48,791 nucleotides of DNA from Microcaldota archaeon (GTDB lineage: Archaea; Micrarchaeota; Micrarchaeia; Micrarchaeales; CABMGC01): contig JAJZND010000019.1 of assembly GCA_021848025.1 (NCBI GenBank), positions 1 through 48,791 on the forward strand, written 5' to 3'. Positions 46,658-48,791 of the stretch are shown here, piece after piece (positions within the stretch are counted from its first letter, which is position 1; each line of letters starts with the position of its first letter). Made by a program: the position numbers and the translations under genes. A model generated the notes under the pieces. It made no database searches, had not been told where the DNA came from, and saw nothing but the letters and a program-made list of their open reading frames with translations.

Positions 46658-47602
46658 CTATTGCCTCTCTGAAAGCAGGTTATACATTATCGCCTGCCGG
46701 ATAGGCACGCCATTGGCTGCCTGTACAAAGTATTTTGCCTTGTCTGTGCCATCTATGGCCCTGTCCAGTTCATCGACTCTGGGGAGCGGGTCCAGTATGA
46801 TCGAGTCATCAGGCATTCTTTCAGCCACACGAATGTCTATATAGTAACTTCCCTTTACGCTGTTGTACTCCATCTCATCCTGGAATCTCTCCTTCTGCAG
46901 CCTGTTCACATACAGCACATCTACATCGCCAGGCACTCCGGCCAGGCTATCCGACCATTCGCACTCGTATTTGAGCCTTGATGTTACCTGCTCAAGCGGC
47001 TTTAGCTGGGGCGGAGAGATTATATGAACTGCTTTAGGCCGGAAATTGTTCAGCATGTAAAGCAGGCTGTTTGTGGTCCTCGAATGCCTCAGATCTGCAA
47101 CTATCGCATACGTAAGGTTATCTGCCTTTCCGAAATGCTCTTTGATAGTGTACATATCTATCAGCGCCTGCGTAGGATGCTCATTCTGACCATCTCCCGC
47201 GTTTATTATTGCCTTGCCGGATACCTCTGATGCGAACCTTGCCGAGCCATCAAACCTGCTCCTTATTACTATAAGATCTGCGTATCCGGAAAGCATGCGC
47301 ACCGTATCTGCAAAGGTCTCTCCTTTTGCCATTGATGAATCTTTGTCTGAACGCATGCTTGTTACACTAAGGCCAAGTTTCATTGCTGCCATCTCGAAGC
47401 TTGAGAATGTGCGGGTGCTTGGCTCGAAAAAAGCCAGTGCAACAGACGAGGACCTATCCAAAGGCTTAACAGCGCCTCTTTTGAATTTATCAGAAAGAGA
47501 GAATAGTTTATCTATCCTGGCTCTGTCCAGCTCTAAAGCAGATATCAATCCAGCCACGATGATCCATTTATCTTGATATACGGCATTTAAAAGGCGTTTC
47601 AC
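46658..47602 (-). CDS. pyrB: Aspartate carbamoyltransferase catalytic chain
   Basis: FFEPSTRTFSSFEMAAMKLG, NAGDGQNEHPTQALIDMYTI, LPRVDELD. Start may lie elsewhere near the N-terminus. Confidence 0.94.
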   Translation of the reverse strand: MKRLLNAVYQDKWIIVAGLISALELDRARIDKLFSLSDKFKRGAVKPLDRSSSVALAFFEPSTRTFSSFEMAAMKLGLSVTSMRSDKDSSMAKGETFADTVRMLSGYADLIVIRSRFDGSARFASEVSGKAIINAGDGQNEHPTQALIDMYTIKEHFGKADNLTYAIVADLRHSRTTNSLLYMLNNFRPKAVHIISPPQLKPLEQVTSRLKYECEWSDSLAGVPGDVDVLYVNRLQKERFQDEMEYNSVKGSYYIDIRVAERMPDDSIILDPLPRVDELDRAIDGTDKAKYFVQAANGVPIRQAIMYNLLSERQ

Positions 47603-47654
47603 AAAAATAGTTTACCGTATTACAGCGCCTCGGCAAGCGATTTGACAAGCAGGC

Positions 47655-47795
47655 TTAATTATTTTCTAGTGCCTTTATCTTGACGCTTACCTTCTCAGCC
47701 TCTGTAAGCAGGCTTTTTCTGTACTCCTTTAATATCTCCATCTTTTCCTCTTTTGTTAAAAAGCCCTTGATCTCTTTTATAATCTCTTCGCACAT
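47655..47795 (-). CDS. Small charged protein, 46 aa (MCEEIIKEIKGFLTKEEKMEILKEYRKSLLTEAEKVSVKIKALENN), divergent from padR
   Basis: Manually read ORF below the track cutoff; amphipathic helical composition and position next to padR. Confidence 0.55.
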   Translation of the reverse strand: MCEEIIKEIKGFLTKEEKMEILKEYRKSLLTEAEKVSVKIKALENN

Positions 47796-47849
47796 GCTAT
47801 GCGGCCCCTATTAACGCATTACACAAATACCAGGCAAAATATTTAAATG

Positions 47850-47865
47850 TATAGGTTATCCTATA
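47850..47865. promoter_or_regulatory. Candidate PadR operator (TATAGG-ttat-CCTATA)
   Basis: Inverted repeat between a TATA-like atttaaat and the padR start; related copy at 48722-48735. Confidence 0.5.
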
Positions 47866-47880
47866 TATTCAGTTGTTGAG

Positions 47881-48192
47881 ATGGGCGGGAGGGAAAGTTG
47901 CGATATGAGAGGCATGCTTTCTTTTCAGATACTCTGGCTGCTTTCCAAGGGCAAGATGCATGGAGAGATGATCGCAGAGGAAATAGAGAAAAGACGCGGA
48001 GAGAAACCCAAGCCAGGAACTTTATACCCGGCCCTGAAGGAACTGAGCAATAAAGGGCTTATAAATGGAAGCCGGCGCGGAAAGATAATCGTTTATTCAA
48101 TAACTTCAGATGGCAGGGCAGCAGTGAAGGTTGCAACAAACTATTTCTGCAGAAGCTTCGGCGATATCTTCGAAGAAAATGAGCGCAAGTGA
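47881..48192 (+). CDS. PadR-family transcriptional regulator
   Basis: FQILWLLSKGKMHGEMIAEEIEKRRGEKPKPGTLYPALKELSNKGLINGSRRGKIIVYSITSDGRAAV. Confidence 0.92.
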   Translation: MGGRESCDMRGMLSFQILWLLSKGKMHGEMIAEEIEKRRGEKPKPGTLYPALKELSNKGLINGSRRGKIIVYSITSDGRAAVKVATNYFCRSFGDIFEENERK

Positions 48193-48300
48193 GGAAGCCG
48201 TTTATGCCTGACTTGCTTTCTACGTTTTTATGATTAAATGCATGCATTTGGAGCGGAGCACTATATCCGTGGTTTGCAAATTCTCTTAACGCTTTCATCT

Positions 48301-48630
48301 TTATTCGTATTCCACTTTTATAGCGTAAATCGCAGGTTCCTCGTATGGATGTACTTTGCGTATTGCATTGCAGACAGCCCTTACTTTTCCATCAGGGCAG
48401 GTCATTTCTATTCGCACAGAAGGTACTTTTGATACACTGCCGATCTTTCCTATGCTTGGGTGCGCACCTTTTTCAGGCTTCCATGTACCGTAGCCTCGCA
48501 TCACAACTGCGCCTCTGCTGTAATTTTTATATCTGCCCGCACCTGCCTTGGATGCCTCATCAAGTATCTTATCTATCAGGATTTCCCTATCCGGGCAGTC
48601 AAATACAATTATATATCCCATATTGCTCAA
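48301..48630 (-). CDS. Small NIF3/YqfO C-terminal (CutA-like) domain protein
   Basis: GAGRYKNYSRGAVVMRGYGTWKPEKGAHPSIG...VRAVCNAIRKVHPYEEPAIYAIKVE. Confidence 0.78.
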   Translation of the reverse strand: MSNMGYIIVFDCPDREILIDKILDEASKAGAGRYKNYSRGAVVMRGYGTWKPEKGAHPSIGKIGSVSKVPSVRIEMTCPDGKVRAVCNAIRKVHPYEEPAIYAIKVEYE

Positions 48631-48721
48631 TCTTATGATTATTTGCGTTCAAATTAAAAATTTGCGCTATGATCTGATAGAATAACACCTTGTTTTAAAT
48701 ACCTTGCAGTAGCATATAATT

Positions 48722-48735
48722 TAGGATATCCTATA
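48722..48735. promoter_or_regulatory. Second copy of the candidate PadR operator (TAGGATATCCTA palindrome)
   Basis: taggatatcctata vs taggttatcctata at 47852-47865 (13/14 identical). Confidence 0.5.
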
Positions 48736-48791
48736 CATAGCATGCGCCAAGTGTATCGACCCGAAAATAAATTTTAAACCTCCCACCCTGA

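Overview
This is a gene-dense archaeal window. Archaeal markers include a TBP-family protein, RpoF, DUF655, ribosomal protein L21e, Pelota, a Hel308-like helicase, archaeal-type SepF, KsgA/Dim1, PyrBI and an intron-containing tRNA with anticodon CAU. The style of the surface proteins and the streamlined gene layout suggest a DPANN/Micrarchaeota-like lineage, but that is inference only. The left end (1-6218, minus) is one very large open frame encoding a repetitive Ig/PKD-like surface protein that runs off the window. The first 110 nt are an exact copy of 5260-5369, so the left edge lies inside a repeat. Other content: several surface/secreted proteins, membrane proteins with glycosyltransferase-like topology, a DrrAB-type ABC exporter, a solo IS605/IS1341-type TnpB element with hairpin ends, and housekeeping genes. 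The observations most worth a second look are: (1) a TBP-like protein with only ONE TBP repeat (37071-37406); (2) an agmatinase/arginase-fold protein in which two metal-ligand Asp residues and the guanidinium-binding Glu all read as Gly; (3) a VanX-like D-Ala-D-Ala dipeptidase coupled to an unrecognised 436-aa protein; (4) near-identical cassettes within the giant surface protein; (5) a near-identical palindromic operator at the padR promoter and again at the right edge of the window; (6) a bacterial-PH + Cys-less rhodanese fusion. All product calls come from reading the translations by eye; no database searches were run.
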